From the NCBI RefSeq assembly GCF_001317345.1, contig NZ_JXCG01000004.1:124001-188000 (forward strand): DNA of 64,000 nucleotides, given 5' to 3'. Below, one piece after another: positions 15,828-25,103 of the stretch. The stretch's first letter is position 1; every line of letters starts with the position of its first letter. This DNA comes from Thermococcus sp. EP1. GTDB taxonomy: Archaea; Methanobacteriota_B; Thermococci; Thermococcales; Thermococcaceae. A model generated the notes under the pieces. That model saw nothing but the letters and a program-made list of their open reading frames with translations. It did no database searches and had not been told where the DNA came from. Made by a program: the position numbers and the translations under genes.

Positions 15828-16892
15828 ATGAAGAAGCTTGCAATTATTTTAAGTCTTGTACTTATGGCAACAGCACTGGGATGCATCAATCAACAAACAC
15901 AAACAACCCAGACAGAAGAGCAAAAACTCGTTGTTTACTCGTACGACAGCTTTGAATATCTTGCAAGCGAAGTAATTCCAAAGTTCGAGGAGAAGTATGG
16001 GGTCAAAGTTGAACTACAACTTATCGGGGATGCTGGAGAGGTACTAAACAGACTTATCCTAGAAAAAGACAGTCCAAGAGCAGACTTGGTTATAGGCATA
16101 GATAACAGTCTTTTGGCAAAAGCTATCGAAGCTGGAGTCCTAGAAACATATAAACCTGAGAACATAAAACTCATTCCCGAAAACCTAATATTTGATCCAA
16201 CATTCCATTTAACTCCTTATGACTATGGATACATAGCAATAAACTATAGAGAAGATATGATCCAGAACCCACCAAAGAGTCTTGAAGATCTTACAAAACC
16301 AGAATGGAAAGGCAAACTTGTTATTGAAGACCCAAGAACAAGTTCTCCTGGTGCAGCGTTTCTCCTATGGACAATAGCAGTTTATGGTGACGAAGGATAT
16401 CTCTACTACTGGCAAAAGCTTAAGGAGAATGATGTTCACATAGTTAAGGGATGGACAGAAGCTTGGACAGCATTTATGAACGGTGAATTCCCTCTCGTGC
16501 TTAGCTATGCAACTTCTCCTGCTGCAACAGTCTATTATGATAATATAACCTATGTAAAGGCCATAGCATTCGAAGAAGGCAACTACATGCAAATAGAAGG
16601 AGCGGGAATAATAAAAGGAGCAAAGAACAAGGAGTTAGCAAAGAAATTCATAGAATTTATGCTCACTGAAGAGTTCCAGAGTGCAATTCCCACTAACCAG
16701 TGGATGTACCCAGTGAATCCAAATGTCAAACTTCCAGAAGTCTTTGAATACGCAGTACAACCAAATGAGATAAAGCCAGTAACTCTCGAGCCAACTTACA
16801 TCAAAGAAAACTTTGAACGCTGGATCAAAGAGTGGACCGCACTTATGGTAGAAGGAAAAAGTCCAGAAGAGATAATAAATGCTCGTACGTGA
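15828..16892 (+). CDS. Thiamine-type ABC transporter substrate-binding lipoprotein
   Basis: 354-residue exported lipoprotein: signal peptide MKKLAIILSLVLMATALGC with the lipobox Cys, then a Thr/Gln-rich linker. The mature domain has the TbpA/ThiB pattern: LVVYSYDSFEYLASEVIPKF, FEEKYGVKVELQLIGDAGEV, RADLVIGIDNSLLAKAIEAG, TSSPGAAFLLWTIAVYG and LSYATSPAATVYYDN. It binds a small ligand outside the cell, probably thiamine or a phosphate ester, for delivery to the permease. The ATG at 15828 follows AGGTGA. The partner permease and ATPase genes are on the opposite strand and converge on it. Confidence 0.88.
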   Translation: MKKLAIILSLVLMATALGCINQQTQTTQTEEQKLVVYSYDSFEYLASEVIPKFEEKYGVKVELQLIGDAGEVLNRLILEKDSPRADLVIGIDNSLLAKAIEAGVLETYKPENIKLIPENLIFDPTFHLTPYDYGYIAINYREDMIQNPPKSLEDLTKPEWKGKLVIEDPRTSSPGAAFLLWTIAVYGDEGYLYYWQKLKENDVHIVKGWTEAWTAFMNGEFPLVLSYATSPAATVYYDNITYVKAIAFEEGNYMQIEGAGIIKGAKNKELAKKFIEFMLTEEFQSAIPTNQWMYPVNPNVKLPEVFEYAVQPNEIKPVTLEPTYIKENFERWIKEWTALMVEGKSPEEIINART

Positions 16893-16902
16893 TCTTTTTC
16901 TT

Positions 16903-17907
16903 TTATCCAATTATTGAAAACTGCTTTATTCTTACTCCCACTCTTTTTGGTAGATTTTTGATAGAGAATGGAATTTCACTTAGAAAGCGTTCTGCTATTA
17001 TTATTTTTCCCTCTACATCGATTTTAAATCTTATTCTACCAGGCGAAAGCTCGTAACTCACTATCTCACCGGTTTTTCCTTCTTCGATATACACACTTTC
17101 AGGTCTAAAAAATATCTTCACCTTTCCTTCTCTTCCAACATTGAAACAAAGTTCCCCAAGACACGCTTTTCCCTCTACAGCTTTAAGTTCTAAGATGTTT
17201 GATAGTCCAAGAAACTGAGCTACAAACTCAGTGTTTGGATTATAGTAGAGTTCTAATGGAGTCCCAATCTGTTCAACTTTTCCAATATTCATCACAGCAA
17301 TTCTATCACTTATTGCCATTGCTTCCTCTTGATCATGGGTAACATAAATTGTGGTTATCCCAAGTTCCCGCTGAATTCTCTTTATCTCACCTCTAAGTCT
17401 CTCACGAATCTTTGCATCAAGATTTGAGAGAGGTTCATCCAAAAGAAGAACTTGGGGTTCTATTACCAGAGCTCTGGCCAAGGCCACTCTTTGTTGTTGG
17501 CCTCCGCTAAGCTGTTCTGGATATCTCTTCTCAAAGCCTTTTAGCCCTACTAATTCAAGTGCCCAGATCACTTTTTTCTCTATTTCATTCCTAGAGATCT
17601 TCCTGACCTTTAACCCAAATGCTATATTATCAAAAACATTCATATGAGGAAACAAAGCATAATCTTGGAAAACTATACCAATATTCCTTTCGTATGGTGG
17701 AACGTTATTCATAAGCTTCTCACCAAAGTAGACTGCCCCTTTATCTGGCCTTTCAAAGCCAGCGATTATTCTTAGCGTTGTGGTTTTTCCACAACCACTC
17801 GGTCCAAGAAGAGTCAAGAATTCTCCTGCTTTTGCCTCTAGATGGGGAATCTCAAGCTGGAAATCTTCCCAAGACATCTTTATCCCTTCAAGCCTAACCC
17901 TCACCAT
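16903..17907 (-). CDS. ABC transporter ATP-binding protein (thiamine/iron-type)
   Basis: 334-residue ATPase with Walker A GPSGCGKTT (about 34-42), Q-loop FQDYALFPHM, signature LSGGQQQRVALARAL, Walker B VLLLDEPLSNLD and switch histidine THDQEEAM. A C-terminal TOBE-like regulatory domain (about 240-334) makes it longer than bacterial ThiQ and more like the FbpC/PotA group. Its start overlaps the permease end by seven bases, so translation is coupled. It powers uptake with the permease at 17901-19532. Confidence 0.92.
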   Translation of the reverse strand: MVRVRLEGIKMSWEDFQLEIPHLEAKAGEFLTLLGPSGCGKTTTLRIIAGFERPDKGAVYFGEKLMNNVPPYERNIGIVFQDYALFPHMNVFDNIAFGLKVRKISRNEIEKKVIWALELVGLKGFEKRYPEQLSGGQQQRVALARALVIEPQVLLLDEPLSNLDAKIRERLRGEIKRIQRELGITTIYVTHDQEEAMAISDRIAVMNIGKVEQIGTPLELYYNPNTEFVAQFLGLSNILELKAVEGKACLGELCFNVGREGKVKIFFRPESVYIEEGKTGEIVSYELSPGRIRFKIDVEGKIIIAERFLSEIPFSIKNLPKRVGVRIKQFSIIG

Positions 17908-19532
17908 ATCTCTTCACCCGTTCTCTCGATGACTATAAAAGCTATTGTGCTAACTAATATTAAGAGTACAGACATTGCCGAAGCCGGCCCCAATTGCCGA
18001 GAACCTAAGAATCGATAAATTGCTATTGTGATTGTGGTATATTCTGGCCTATAAATCATGTATGTGGCTCCAAGTTCAGCTATACTCATGGCAAAAGCAA
18101 AGATAGCTCCAACAATTATCCCACCAAATGCCAATGGAAGCTCAACTTTTAGAAATGCACCAAGTTCATTGACTCCCAGACTCATTGCAGCTTCCTTTAA
18201 GTTTGGATTTATTTTTTTCAGACTAGTTGAGACAGATCTTAGAACAAACGGATAGGCTATTATTGTATGAGCAAAGACTATCAAATACCATGTACCAAGA
18301 AACTCAAGTGGAGGCTTATGGAAAGCTCTTATGTATCCCAATCCAAGTGTAATTGCCGAAGAAGCTAGGGGGAGCATTACAATAGCATCGAAGAAATTTT
18401 TCCCTTTAAACCTCCACCTATACATGATGTATGCTATACTCAGGGCCAAGAACGTTGATAGAATCACTGCAGAAAAACCAAACAAAAGAGAATTCCTAAT
18501 TGCAGTTATACTGTTTGCACCAAATATAGGATTATATTCAGGAGAAAAAACTCTTCTGTACCATTCGAGTGTGAAACTACCCCCATATGTGAAAGAATGA
18601 TAAATAACGGCAAGGAGAGGGGATAATATAAATAGAAAAACCACAAGAGAATAAAAGATTATCAACAAACCTCTCACACTTATGAGTTTTTTAAATGTTA
18701 AATGAATAGGTTCTCTAAACACTTTTTGCTTCTCAGCTTTTGCATATAAGTCCAAACTTTTAAGGTAGAGATACATAAAAATAAGGCTTAAGAAAATTTG
18801 GATTATTGCCAGTGCAGCGCCAGTCTTAAAATCAAGGAGTGTCATTATGGAGGTAAAAATATCTACCTCTATAGTAGCATACTGGTACCCACCTAGAATA
18901 AGGGGGATAGAAAAACTCAGAAAACAGAAAACAAATGTTAACATAGAAGAAGCAAAAATAGCAGGCATGAGCATTGGTAGAGTTACTTTTCTAAAAAGTG
19001 TGAAACCCCTTGCCCCAAGGCTTATTGCAGCTTCCTCATAGTGAGGATTTATGCGTTGCCAAAGTGAAGATACCATTCGAACAACAACAGGAAAATTGTA
19101 AAACGCATGAGCAAGAATTATGGCCTTCCAAGAGTAAAGGATCCCCAAATCCCTTCCTAAAATCTGAGTTATGATCCCTACACGGCCAAAAAGGAGAATA
19201 AATCCTAAAGCAACCATAATACTTGGCATCACAAAAGGAACAGTTAGAATGGCTTTTAGAATACCTTTTCCTGGAAATTCATATTTTGCAAATATGTAAG
19301 CTCCTGGAAAACCAAGAAAGAGTGTCAAAAGTGTGGAGGCCAATGCTTGCCAAAATGTGAAAAATATAACTCTCCTATGGTAGCTGTTTGAAAGAACTTG
19401 GAGAATATACCTTAATGTGAACCCATTCTCCCACAAGCCTTCCTTTAATATACTAGTTAAAGGGAAATAGAAAAAGAGTACCAGGAAAGCTAAAGGAAAT
19501 ACTAAGATTGCACTCCTCCACCTCATTTTCAT
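17901..19532 (-). CDS. ABC transporter permease, fused two-domain (ThiP-like)
   Basis: 543-residue inner membrane protein made of two fused permease domains, each with about six spans and an EAA loop (HYEEAAISLGARGFTLFRKV near 165; NLKEAAMSLGVNELGAFLKV near 450). This fused arrangement is typical of thiamine and ferric-iron importers. No ribosome binding site precedes the ATG; instead a TATA box about 25 bases upstream predicts a leaderless mRNA. It is transcribed with the ATPase gene. Substrate is inferred from the neighbouring binding protein. Confidence 0.9.
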   Translation of the reverse strand: MKMRWRSAILVFPLAFLVLFFYFPLTSILKEGLWENGFTLRYILQVLSNSYHRRVIFFTFWQALASTLLTLFLGFPGAYIFAKYEFPGKGILKAILTVPFVMPSIMVALGFILLFGRVGIITQILGRDLGILYSWKAIILAHAFYNFPVVVRMVSSLWQRINPHYEEAAISLGARGFTLFRKVTLPMLMPAIFASSMLTFVFCFLSFSIPLILGGYQYATIEVDIFTSIMTLLDFKTGAALAIIQIFLSLIFMYLYLKSLDLYAKAEKQKVFREPIHLTFKKLISVRGLLIIFYSLVVFLFILSPLLAVIYHSFTYGGSFTLEWYRRVFSPEYNPIFGANSITAIRNSLLFGFSAVILSTFLALSIAYIMYRWRFKGKNFFDAIVMLPLASSAITLGLGYIRAFHKPPLEFLGTWYLIVFAHTIIAYPFVLRSVSTSLKKINPNLKEAAMSLGVNELGAFLKVELPLAFGGIIVGAIFAFAMSIAELGATYMIYRPEYTTITIAIYRFLGSRQLGPASAMSVLLILVSTIAFIVIERTGEEIW

Positions 19533-19550
19533 CGTGTTTTAGTGAGTTAT

Positions 19551-19564
19551 AGTATTTTATAAGT
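19551..19564 (-). promoter_or_regulatory. TATA promoter giving a leaderless permease transcript
   Basis: The minus strand reads ACTTATAAAATAC, centred about 25 bases upstream of the permease ATG, so transcription should start at or next to the start codon. The element overlaps the end of the GH130 gene. Confidence 0.5.
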
Positions 19565-20573
19565 CTGTTGTCCAATATGCCAAACCAATGTATCTATCAG
19601 CTCCCCCATAGTAGAGGAGAATTTTTCCACCATGTTCAACCATGCCTTCTAGGAAAACCACATTGTTAACATAACCCCATATCTCCCATTCATACTCTGG
19701 AAACATTATAGGATTCTCAGTTCGTGCAATGAGCTCTCTTGGATCATCCTTACTAAAGATCGCTGCTCCAACTCTGTACTTTAGTGTTCCTTCCTCTTTG
19801 CCAGCACTATTGTATATCAGGAGTATTTTTTCATCCATAGAAACTAAGGGCGGGCCTGGTTCTACTAAAACATTATCAAAATTTTCTTTCCTAGGAGAAA
19901 GAACTGGCTCCTCTATATATTCCCAGTTTATTAAGTCTTTTGAAACTCCCATCCAAATGTGAGAATCTCCAAAATACATGATATACTTACCTCTAAAATC
20001 TCCATCTCTAAGCTTCTCAGGAAGGATTGATCCACTTTTTGTCCACCCTTCAATATTGTTTTTCTCATATTTGAAATCCTCAAATATTGGCCCATGTTTC
20101 TTCCACGTTAAGAGATTCTTTGATGTAGCCAAGCATAATCGAGCAGTTTTTCCATCATAACCTGTGTAGGTCATGTAATATGTTTTTCCAACTTTTACAA
20201 CTCGAGGATCTTCTACCCCTGCACTCTCCCATTTGTATTCGGGCTCTATGACGGGTTCGGGATGTTGTAAGAAATTAATTCCATCTTCGCTTATTGCAAG
20301 TCCAATTCTGCCTGTAATCTTGTCATCTTTGGATTCAGCCCTGTATAGCATCACAATCCTATTTCTCTCCTTAATAACAGCTGGGTTGTATGTATTTCTT
20401 GAATCAAAACCTTCCTCTGAAGGCGAGATAATTGGTTGTGGAAGTTTTTCAGGTGGTTCCACTAGAATGTTCCTTCCCTCAATCCTAAACAGTTTCTCAA
20501 AAGATTCTCCCTTCAAGTCTAACAACCTCCTTACCCTTAGCTTTAATCCAGTGTGACTTCCCTCTAAATACAA
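19557..20573 (-). CDS. GH130 family glycoside phosphorylase (mannoside phosphorylase-like)
   Basis: 338-residue five-bladed beta-propeller enzyme of family GH130, whose members phosphorolyse beta-mannosides. Typical elements are YNPAVIKERNRIVMLYRAES (about 62-81), the hallmark SAGVEDPRVVKVGKTYYMTY (about 112-131), YIMYFGDSHIWMGVSKDLIN and GGADRYIGLAYWTTDL at the end. The gene overlaps the preceding GDE-like gene by 77 bases from the ATG at 20573. A TTG at 20516 preceded by GGAGG is an alternative start that removes most of the overlap. It is the last gene of the three-gene unit below malK. Substrate is unknown. Confidence 0.88.
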   Translation of the reverse strand: MYLEGSHTGLKLRVRRLLDLKGESFEKLFRIEGRNILVEPPEKLPQPIISPSEEGFDSRNTYNPAVIKERNRIVMLYRAESKDDKITGRIGLAISEDGINFLQHPEPVIEPEYKWESAGVEDPRVVKVGKTYYMTYTGYDGKTARLCLATSKNLLTWKKHGPIFEDFKYEKNNIEGWTKSGSILPEKLRDGDFRGKYIMYFGDSHIWMGVSKDLINWEYIEEPVLSPRKENFDNVLVEPGPPLVSMDEKILLIYNSAGKEEGTLKYRVGAAIFSKDDPRELIARTENPIMFPEYEWEIWGYVNNVVFLEGMVEHGGKILLYYGGADRYIGLAYWTTDL

Positions 20574-22410
20574 CCCGAGTAGTGATTCTAATACCCTCTG
20601 GCAAAGAGGGATCTACAATAAGCTTTTCATCCACTCTTAGACCTAATAACGCTGTAAGAAATGCAAAAACACTTGCTGCACTCCAAGCTTGAGGAGCATT
20701 TGCCCGCGGACAAAGGAGAGGATACTCACTCTCAAGCCCGCTATAAAGCTCAGGGAGTTGAGCATTGGGAAGAAGCTTTGCAGCTTTAAGCACTGCCTCA
20801 GAAAGTATTCTCACTTTTTCTTTTTCTCTTCTCAAGGAAAGTCCAAGAGCTATTATTGCATTGTCGTGAGGCCATATACTCCCATTATGATAACTGAATG
20901 GATTATAGGCTTCTTCTTTTGAACTTAAAGTTCTAATGCCCCATCCAGAAAACATATCCTCTTCGAATAGTCTTTCAGATATCTCCTTTTCATACTTAGC
21001 TATGCCAGTGAATAATAGATGGCCTACGTTTGAAGATACGACTTTAGATGGGTTATTTTCACCATCTAAAGCCAAAGCATAAAAGTTCCCAGTCCAAAAG
21101 TCTTTATTAAAGCGTTTCTTTAATTTTTTAGCTTCCCTTTCGAGCATCTTTGAATCAAGGAAAGTAAGTTCAAGTAAAGCAGCATCCCTTAGAGCTTTGT
21201 AGGCATACCCCTGAACTTCAACCAAGGCAATAGGATGCTTTGTTGGAAGGCCCTTTTCAGTGGGGATCCCCTCCTTTGAGTCCTTCCATCCTTGATTTGC
21301 TAACATCCCCGCCTTATATCTTATATACCCCCCTCCCTCCTCTAGTTTTCTCAGAATCCACTCAACAGCAGCTGTTAAATTAGGTTTAAGCTTTTCTATG
21401 AGGTCCTTATCTCCGCTCCACTGTAGATATTCTGAAGCAAGAATGATGTAAAGTGGGGTGGCATCTACAGTTCCATAGTAAGGGGCAAAGGGAATTCTCT
21501 TTGCATGAGAAAGCTCTCCAAAACGAAATTCATGAGGGATTTTACCAGGTTCTTCTTCATTAAGTGGATCAAACTTCTTTCCTTGGATCTTTGCAAAGAA
21601 CCTTAATGTGCCTTGGGCATATTGGGGATAATATGGAAGTAAGAACCAAGAAGTTATGATACTGTCTCTTCCAAATGGACAAGCATAGTAGGGGATCCCT
21701 GCAAATGGAACCATGCCATGGTTGGTGTATGCTGTTAAAGCAACCAAGTCCTCTACTGCTCTCTCAAAGATCCTATCTAACCAAGTCATGTTTGTAGAGA
21801 CTACATTGGGCAAATTAAGACTTTTTTCAGTAAGAAAAACATCTAACCGATCTCTTGAGATTCGAGGAGAAAACTCAACATAGAAAATCTCCTTCTGAAG
21901 AGGTTCTAAGGTCACTTCAGCAAATAACATGTTCTTTTCTCTTTGAAGATTCGTTTTTAGTTTTAAATTTCTCTCAATTTTATCCTTTCCCAAATAGAGA
22001 TACTCGCTTTCCTCTTTGAAAGATCGTTTGACTCGTCGTTTTATTTTCTCTCCCCCAAATTTTCTAACCTCAAAGACATCCTCAATAGGGACCTTAAATG
22101 TATACTCTATCCTAAGCTCTATGACCTCTCTCGATGTATTATATAGCTGAAATTCCTCCCTATAAGTCCAATCATCTCTTATCTCCCTTTTTCTCAGCAA
22201 AACTGCTCTGTCCCCTATTGAAAAATGAGAATACGCTTTTCTTGAACCTTCCTGAGCAGCCCCGATAAGCACGCTATGATGATTTAACTTAAGTCTAACC
22301 CCCCTCAAAAAGCGTGTGTCAAAGATGTAAAAGCCATCGTAGGTTCCTTTCATATCCCCATTTTCTCTGGTAACCACAAAAGCTCCATTGTAAGATAAGA
22401 TAACTGACAT
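20497..22410 (-). CDS. Glycogen-debranching-like alpha-glycosidase (GDE N-terminal domain plus (alpha/alpha)6 barrel)
   Basis: 637-residue cytosolic protein. Residues about 1-200 form the GDE_N_bis-type beta domain (GTYDGFYIFDTRFLRGVRLK). Residues about 215-600 form an (alpha/alpha)6 barrel with MVPFAGIPYYACPFGRDSII, PYYGTVDATPLYIILASEYL, NQGWKDSKEG and YHNGSIWPHDNAIIALGL. These match amylo-1,6-glucosidase and GH63-like mannosylglycerate or trehalose hydrolases. It probably hydrolyses an alpha-linked oligosaccharide brought in by the neighbouring importer. GAGGTGATAAG precedes the ATG. It sits 21 bases after the FucI-like gene. Confidence 0.85.
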   Translation of the reverse strand: MSVILSYNGAFVVTRENGDMKGTYDGFYIFDTRFLRGVRLKLNHHSVLIGAAQEGSRKAYSHFSIGDRAVLLRKREIRDDWTYREEFQLYNTSREVIELRIEYTFKVPIEDVFEVRKFGGEKIKRRVKRSFKEESEYLYLGKDKIERNLKLKTNLQREKNMLFAEVTLEPLQKEIFYVEFSPRISRDRLDVFLTEKSLNLPNVVSTNMTWLDRIFERAVEDLVALTAYTNHGMVPFAGIPYYACPFGRDSIITSWFLLPYYPQYAQGTLRFFAKIQGKKFDPLNEEEPGKIPHEFRFGELSHAKRIPFAPYYGTVDATPLYIILASEYLQWSGDKDLIEKLKPNLTAAVEWILRKLEEGGGYIRYKAGMLANQGWKDSKEGIPTEKGLPTKHPIALVEVQGYAYKALRDAALLELTFLDSKMLEREAKKLKKRFNKDFWTGNFYALALDGENNPSKVVSSNVGHLLFTGIAKYEKEISERLFEEDMFSGWGIRTLSSKEEAYNPFSYHNGSIWPHDNAIIALGLSLRREKEKVRILSEAVLKAAKLLPNAQLPELYSGLESEYPLLCPRANAPQAWSAASVFAFLTALLGLRVDEKLIVDPSLPEGIRITTRVVFRGKSHWIKAKGKEVVRLEGRIF

Positions 22411-22431
22411 CTTATCACCTCAAAATTAAAA

Positions 22432-23916
22432 TCAGAGAGAGTGCAAAAACAACTCTACATCTCTTTCATTCCCTAGATCTATAGCCTTAACCCCCCAAAG
22501 TTTTGCCACAAATTCTATTTCACTCCTAAAATCTCCTGGAACTGCAGAGAGATGGTTTGCACCCATAACATTCAGGAACTTCTCTTTATCGAGAGGATTC
22601 TTTATGGCCGTATGCGGCCATTGTTTTCCCCATCGTAGCTTTGACTCTATTTCATCAGTTATTTCAAGGCTTTCTCCAATGAAGTAGAGAAGATAGTATT
22701 CCCCTGCTTTTCTTATGAGTCTTGCAAAAGTTAATAGTGTTGATGGAGTTCTATACGTTAAGGCTCCTCCACTTGCACCTTGGCATTGAGGCTGAATAGT
22801 AGTAGCCCTCAAGTTTTTCTCAGGCTCTTCACTAAGATCTGCATAGTATAGAGAAGAGGCTCCACAATTAGCTATTAGTACAACGTCATCATCAACATAT
22901 TTTATGTCACCAAAGAGAGGTGGCTTCCCACTTAAGTAGAAAAGCAAAGCTGAGCTTATTGTTCCTTTTATGTCCCCCTCGCACGTGGCTGGAATAACCG
23001 GTTTTTCACCCTTTGCATCCCTATTGAATGGGAAGAGTGCTGGAATTAGACAAGCTGTAACACCATAAACTTCGCTTAGTTCTGGCTGGCATTTTATAGA
23101 GACTGCAGCAGTTTCTCCTTTATATTCTTCCCATATATCCTTGGCTGCCAGATATATCGCTATTTGTCTCCTTAAGACTTCTGGTGTTAACATCGTGTCA
23201 TCATATTTAATATTCATGTTTTTGTGGATCCAATCAAAAAACTCCTCAACACGAATCCTTTCTTTCTCATCACTAAGCATTGAATCCGCTTTCTTAATTA
23301 TAAGATACTGATCAAAAAGAAGAAAGTCCCCAATGAACCGTTTCAACCTTGGGAGATCATCCATAAGATGCTCCATTCCGAGGGTATATGGAGCTCCCCA
23401 CAAAAGTAAAGACTTTCTAGAAAGCTTCGAAACTGCCTCAACTGCCCTTGCCCAGGCTTTTACTTTTTCAACATCGCCCTTAAGCCTTGTATGGTGCAAA
23501 GCATAGTAATTTACAGAACTTTCCCAAAGGGAGGCGCCAACAGATGTTATGCAAGTAGTTCCAGCCCATGCTGGATCATCATCGGCATATAAAAGAAGTG
23601 GTTTATTTGTCTCTTTTGCTAAGAGAGTTATAAGATTGCTCTCAGTCCAATGCCATAGACCAAGAATAATGCCACTGATGTCCTGTGATCCTATGAGCTT
23701 AGAGGCTCTAATTACTTCATCCTTATCCTCTATTCCGAAGTTTTTACCATTTTTCAAGGATTCATATTTTCCAAGAGCTCTGTTAACATCAAAAACCCTA
23801 AATCCAGAATCTTCCAAGTCTTTTACAAGTTTTTTGTGTTTCTCAAGAAGAGCATTTTCTCTTTCTATGGAAAGAGATGTCTTTCGTGGGTCTGTAAAGG
23901 TTACAACGGCGAGCAT
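22432..23916 (-). CDS. L-fucose isomerase family protein
   Basis: 494-residue ketol-isomerase-fold protein. The N-terminal domains bind sugar (ADDDPAWAGTTCITSVGASL). The C-terminal domain carries the metal-ligand motifs KCQPELSEVYGVTACLIPAL, ATCEGDIKGTISSALL and NVMGANHLSAVPGD, so the Glu, Asp and His set of FucI appears complete. It likely interconverts an aldose and ketose released by the GDE-like and GH130 enzymes. AAGGTGATG precedes the ATG. First gene of a unit with its own TATA box, downstream of malK. Confidence 0.87.
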   Translation of the reverse strand: MLAVVTFTDPRKTSLSIERENALLEKHKKLVKDLEDSGFRVFDVNRALGKYESLKNGKNFGIEDKDEVIRASKLIGSQDISGIILGLWHWTESNLITLLAKETNKPLLLYADDDPAWAGTTCITSVGASLWESSVNYYALHHTRLKGDVEKVKAWARAVEAVSKLSRKSLLLWGAPYTLGMEHLMDDLPRLKRFIGDFLLFDQYLIIKKADSMLSDEKERIRVEEFFDWIHKNMNIKYDDTMLTPEVLRRQIAIYLAAKDIWEEYKGETAAVSIKCQPELSEVYGVTACLIPALFPFNRDAKGEKPVIPATCEGDIKGTISSALLFYLSGKPPLFGDIKYVDDDVVLIANCGASSLYYADLSEEPEKNLRATTIQPQCQGASGGALTYRTPSTLLTFARLIRKAGEYYLLYFIGESLEITDEIESKLRWGKQWPHTAIKNPLDKEKFLNVMGANHLSAVPGDFRSEIEFVAKLWGVKAIDLGNERDVELFLHSL

Positions 23917-23950
23917 ATCACATCACCTTATGCCCAGATAAGCATGAACT

Positions 23951-23967
23951 GTTTTTAAAATTTAAGG
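23951..23967 (-). promoter_or_regulatory. Putative promoter of the FucI-GDE-GH130 unit
   Basis: The minus strand reads CCTTAAATTTTAAAAAC, a BRE/TATA-like element about 40 bases upstream of the FucI-like ATG. This suggests that the three catabolic genes can be transcribed separately from the mal-type operon. Confidence 0.5.
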
Positions 23968-23979
23968 AAAGAAAAAATC

Positions 23980-25098
23980 TTAAAGTACTACCTTTTGTGT
24001 TGTTTTATCAAATATGTGAATCTTCTTCATGTCAAAAACAATATCGATCTCTTGTCCCTCTTTGACTAAAGATTCAGGTGGGAATTTAGCAATAAAAATC
24101 AGATCATCAGCTTTTAAGTAAACAATCTTTTCTCCTCCTAAATTTTCTATAATGTCTACAAAAACCTTGGCCATGTTCTCTCCTGGAACCTTCACTTGTG
24201 CAAACAGCGCATCATAGATATCCTCGGGCCTTATGCCAAATATAACGCTTTTACCGACATAGCCTTCCTCTTGAAGCAACTCAAACATATCGTCTAACAG
24301 TTTGAGTCTAAATGCTCCAAAATCTACAAATCCATCCTCACTTACGGTAGCCTCTAAAAAGTTCATTGGTGGAGACCCTATAAATCCAGCAACAAACATA
24401 TTTGCAGGTTTATTATAAATATCAGTTGGAGTGCCCACTTGATGCAGAGCACCATTGTTCATAACAGCAATTTTATCTCCCATTGTCATGGCCTCAACTT
24501 GATCATGAGTCACGTAAATAGTGGTGACACCAAGTTGACGTTGCAATTTCTTTAACTCTGCCCTCATCCTGACCCTAAGCTTTGCATCAAGATTTGAAAG
24601 AGGCTCGTCCATAAGAAAAACCTGAGGTCTTCTTACAATAGCCCTTCCTAGCGCCACTCTCTGTCTCTGACCACCAGAGAGTTCTCTTGGTTTTCTTTTG
24701 AGCAACTCTGTTAATCCCAACATTTCAGCAACTTCTCTTACACGTTCATCAATTTCCTGCTTAGGAACCTTTCTCAGCTTTAATGGGAAGGCAATGTTAT
24801 CGTAAACAGTCATATGAGGATACAGAGCATAACTCTGAAAAACCATAGCAATATCCCTATCTTTAGGTGGAATGAAAACACCTTTCTCTGGATCGACCAC
24901 GAGTTTTTCACCAATGTATATCTTTCCCTTAGTAGGTTCTTCAAGACCTGAGATCATTCTAAGCGTTGTTGTCTTACCACAACCACTTGGACCTAGGAGT
25001 ATTACAAACTCCCCGTCTTTAACTTCTAGATTTATATCCCTAACAGCTACGACGTCTTCAAACTTCTTCCATACACCAATGAGTTTTACCTCTGCCAT
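23980..25098 (-). CDS. malK: Sugar ABC transporter ATP-binding protein (MalK type)
   Basis: 372-residue ATPase, the same length as Thermococcus litoralis MalK as I recall. It has Walker A GPSGCGKTTTLRMI (about 34-47), Q-loop VFQSYALYPHMTVYDNIAFP, signature LSGGQRQRVALGRAIV, Walker B VFLMDEPLSNLDAK and THDQVEAMTM. A C-terminal TOBE/OB regulatory part follows (about 240-372). It energises the MalFG permease and lies five bases after the TrmB gene. Confidence 0.93.
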   Translation of the reverse strand: MAEVKLIGVWKKFEDVVAVRDINLEVKDGEFVILLGPSGCGKTTTLRMISGLEEPTKGKIYIGEKLVVDPEKGVFIPPKDRDIAMVFQSYALYPHMTVYDNIAFPLKLRKVPKQEIDERVREVAEMLGLTELLKRKPRELSGGQRQRVALGRAIVRRPQVFLMDEPLSNLDAKLRVRMRAELKKLQRQLGVTTIYVTHDQVEAMTMGDKIAVMNNGALHQVGTPTDIYNKPANMFVAGFIGSPPMNFLEATVSEDGFVDFGAFRLKLLDDMFELLQEEGYVGKSVIFGIRPEDIYDALFAQVKVPGENMAKVFVDIIENLGGEKIVYLKADDLIFIAKFPPESLVKEGQEIDIVFDMKKIHIFDKTTQKVVL

Positions 25099-25103
25099 TC
25101 AAC

